From positions 204,096,747-204,160,746 of the forward strand of contig NC_090942.1 of the NCBI RefSeq assembly GCF_040807025.1: a DNA stretch of 64,000 nt, given 5' to 3'. The notes beneath the pieces were generated by a model. It did not search any database, was not told the DNA's origin, and saw only the letters and a list, made by a program, of their open reading frames with translations. Shown here one piece after another: positions 61,768 through 64,000 of this stretch; position 1 is the first letter of the stretch; each line of letters opens with the position of its first letter. The translations under genes were made by a program, and so were the position numbers. The DNA comes from Struthio camelus. Taxonomy: Eukaryota > Chordata > Aves > Struthioniformes > Struthionidae.

Positions 61768-63527
61768 GTGAGGGTCCGCGCGAGCTTGGGTGGCCGCCCC
61801 GTAACCCAGGGGCTGCCTTTGTAAGTGGGAGACTCCTGGCCCCGACGCCGCCCGCCTTTCCCCGCCGGACGGGTGTAAAAAGGACAGTAACTGCCCCGCA
61901 TACTCTTCCTCTCTTTGCCACTAATGCAGTTTCCTTAGCTTCCTCTTCCTCCCCCCTTTTCCTTCCATGCATCCACGCAGCACGCCTGCATTTTCAGCAG
62001 CCTTCCCAGCCCCTGGCGTTTAGGCTTCCCCCTCGCTACTCGGCCTCTGCGCTGGTTTCAGGTTCTGTCCACCAGTTACCGTCTGCGTGCTGGTGCCATG
62101 GGTACTCCTGCAGCCTGTTACTTTTGAATGATGGTAGATGGAAGATGTGTTTGCGCGATCTCCTTTGCGTAAGGATGTCGCGTAGTGTAATAAAGGTTAT
62201 CGTTAAGCACGTTTAATTGGTAGCTTGTTACAGTATTTTAGGACTGGAAATTTTCCTTTGTGCTGAAGTAAATTTCATCCCGTACGGTTCATTATGAATA
62301 CAGATTTTGGCGTATGATGAAAACACGTTAGTTAATTTTAGAAATCTTTCAGTAAAGACTGTACAGTATTTCTTTAAAATACTGCTGCTCAGACATCCTG
62401 AAAACTAAGGATATGCAATTTAAATATTGGGAACTTAAGTTGATCAAATTAGTGGTGTCTCGGTGAGAAGTAAGTGACTAGATTTTTGTGCAGTTCGATC
62501 GATATTAACTCAAGTTGAGCACGCGAAAAGGGGAAACATTCTAAAAGCTTGAGATAACTGCGTTTGTCAGTTTAACGTGCAGGATTATTTTTCATGACTG
62601 CCATATTGAGAATGCACTGATTGATACTGTTACAATAGCTTTACAGTGCTTTGGGTGTCCATAACTATGATTTTTGATATACTATACTCCTTAGTTTTTG
62701 TGTTTGGTTGTCATTTTAATAATGACTTCTGTAATGTTGCTGTACGTTTTCCCTTAACAATCCTCGAATTTTTTTTTTTTTTTTTGGAGAAAGTGCAGCA
62801 GGTTTACATGTATTATTCAGATGTGTGTATAATGACACAGAGAACATGGCAGTGATCTAAAGAACCGTTTCCCTAAATATAAAGGGTTGCAGGTATCAAC
62901 CTAAGTGAAAATCTCTGAAATAAAAGGGCAGTTATTAAGGAAGACTCTCATGGGTCTGTGTGCAGAAAGCACATAAATGAATACAAAAGCCAAGAAGGAT
63001 ATTAGAGCAAATTATTTGTTGATGAAGTTGGAGTTACACCGCCATTAAGTGTTCATCCAACAGTAATGAATGTGATAATGGCAAAATAGTCATTCATTTA
63101 AAAAAAAAAAAAAAAAAAAGCTCCTGTAGTGTAATCTTTGAAAACACTGCTTCTTACTATACAGAGATAAGGATGCAGGAGATAGACGTTGGAGTAGATA
63201 GATGTGAAAAAGCATGACGTTCTCAGCTCTACTGCAAGTGCTTTGTGAAGCAGCACATACCAAATTAACATTGAGGAAGAAAAGTAAGTTCTCAAATGTG
63301 CAGTTAAAGTTTGTGCCTAAGGCATATTTCAGAGTAAATCATATTGGGAACACGAAGGTACGTTTTTGAAATCGGTGGACAGAAACTGTAAAAAAGGAAG
63401 TCAAATGACCCTAATGCTAATATGCTCAAGGTTTTTTTAAAAAGCTGTTTTCCTCAGGGGAGTGGGAAACTGATTTCTGTTGTCTTTGAAAACAGAATAT
63501 GTAAAATATATTTATATTTTGGAAAAG
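61768..63527 (+). other. PSPC1: PSPC1 intron 1
   Basis: A 1.76-kb phase-0 intron with donor GTGAGG and acceptor TTTTGGAAAAG. The first 130 bases are CpG-rich and the rest AT-rich. It contains a T run near 62769-62786 and a run of about 20 A at 63100-63119. No other exon or transposon was recognised. Confidence 0.9.
63100..63119. repeat. Poly(A) run in PSPC1 intron 1
   Basis: About 20 consecutive A residues on the plus strand, with no recognisable retroposed body attached. Confidence 0.8.
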
Positions 63528-63829
63528 GAATCTAGGACACTGGCTGAAATAGCAAAGGCAGAACTTGATGGTACTATTTTGAAGAGCAGACCACTTCGAA
63601 TTCGATTTGCTACACATGGAGCTGCCTTAACAGTCAAGAATCTTTCACCTGTGGTTTCTAATGAGCTGCTGGAACAAGCATTCTCTCAATTTGGCCCAGT
63701 GGAAAGAGCTGTTGTTGTAGTAGATGATCGTGGCAGAGCTACAGGAAAAGGTTTCGTAGAGTTTGCAGCAAAACCTCCAGCACGGAAAGCTCTGGAAAGA
63801 TGCAGTGATGGGGCATTCTTGCTAACAAC
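63528..63829 (+). CDS. PSPC1: PSPC1 exon 2 (end of RRM1 and most of RRM2)
   Basis: This exon continues the PSPC1 frame directly after residue 124, starting [15 protein letters not shown]. It completes RRM1 (to about RIRFATH) and carries RRM2, with RNP2-like LTVKNL (residues 158-163) and RNP1-like ATGKGFVEF (195-203). It is 302 nt long and ends AC then GTAAGT (donor at 63830), leaving a split Thr codon (phase 2). The sequence is almost identical to other vertebrate PSPC1 proteins as I remember them. The NOPS segment and coiled coil that complete the DBHS core lie beyond the right edge. The acceptor AAAAG has a weak pyrimidine tract but is the only one that keeps the conserved RL-ESR junction. 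Confidence 0.95.
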
Positions 63830-64000
63830 GTAAGTTCACAGGTTTTTGTTTGAATTTGTGTGTGTATTTTTTATGTGAAGAAAAGCAGCATTTGTTAGCG
63901 TTCCTCACTTTTATTTTCAAATAATGGAAGCCACGAGGTGAGAAATTAAGGTGATTTACGTGAATACCCAAAGTACTCCTAATTTTTTGGTGAGGAAGAA
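63830..64000 (+). other. PSPC1: PSPC1 intron 2 (start only)
   Basis: Begins with the donor GTAAGT and runs past the right edge of the window. AT-rich, with nothing else seen. Confidence 0.85.

Larger units (their letters stand above)
60840..61900 (+). promoter_or_regulatory. PSPC1: CpG island and promoter of PSPC1
   Basis: GC content and CpG density rise at about 60.84 kb and stay high through exon 1 to about 61.9 kb. The core at 61.09-61.26 kb is very GC-rich, with an NRF1-type palindrome at 61155-61165 and a TGCGCAG half site near 61207. A YY1-type GCGCCATTTTG lies at about 61296-61306, close to a likely start site. No TATA box is seen. This fits a TATA-less housekeeping promoter directed to the right, about 100-250 bp ahead of the PSPC1 ATG. 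Confidence 0.8.

Noticed and set aside
61638..62216. 192-codon plus-strand frame across the PSPC1 exon 1 boundary
   Set aside because: It is in a different phase from the RRM sequence and reads through into intron 1, so it is a shadow frame.
1..64000. CRISPR arrays, tRNA or rRNA genes, endogenous retroviruses
   Set aside because: I saw no regularly spaced direct repeats, no tRNA or rRNA sequence, and no paired long terminal repeats or retroviral frames by eye. A tRNAscan or RepeatMasker run would be decisive.

Overview
The window looks like nuclear DNA of an amniote, most likely a bird. It is AT-rich, spliced and gene-poor, with three or more CpG-island-like patches. Its recognisable interspersed repeats look like decayed CR1/L3-type LINEs, and I see no Alu, B1 or L1 sequence. 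A crocodilian or turtle is not strictly excluded, but the low repeat load favours a bird. No bacterial-type gene, CRISPR array, tRNA or rRNA was seen.

Two genes are supported, arranged head to head about 36 kb apart. On the minus strand, positions 1 to about 25,000 hold the 5' end of ZMYM2 (zinc finger MYM-type 2, ZNF198): part of intron 3, the first coding exon (2297-3156), intron 2, a probable 5'UTR exon with two alternative donors (4292-4411), a 20-kb intron 1, and a CpG-island promoter (about 23.5-26.4 kb) with two minus-oriented CCAAT boxes, a GC box and several possible first-exon donors. On the plus strand, positions about 60,850 to 64,000 hold the 5' end of PSPC1 (paraspeckle component 1): a CpG-island promoter with an NRF1-type palindrome and a YY1-type motif, exon 1 (coding 61396-61767), intron 1, exon 2 (63528-63829) and the start of intron 2. 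Both genes continue outside the window, one at each end.

The interval from about 26.5 to 60.8 kb has no recognised protein gene. It holds old minus-strand CR1/L3 remnants at about 29.7-31.2, 35.1-35.3 and 41.2-43.6 kb, simple repeats, an orphan CpG-rich patch with YY1-type motifs at about 48.15-48.45 kb, and a smaller CpG-rich patch at 47.46-47.81 kb. Intron 1 of ZMYM2 holds a long plus-strand CR1 relic (about 7.5-9.65 kb) and a minus-strand CR1 3' fragment (14.5-15.25 kb). In human, ZMYM5 lies between PSPC1 and ZMYM2; no ZMYM5 coding sequence is visible here.

Both genes encode nuclear regulators: ZMYM2 is a SUMO-binding chromatin and corepressor-associated protein, and PSPC1 is a DBHS-family RNA-binding paraspeckle protein. 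Nothing in the sequence shows that they are co-regulated. No new biological system was found. The most useful leads are an alternative-donor/uORF arrangement in the ZMYM2 leader, a 40-bp templated insertion into an old LINE with 11-bp flanking repeats, an orphan CpG island between the genes, and an unrecognised 137-codon frame upstream of the ZMYM2 promoter.
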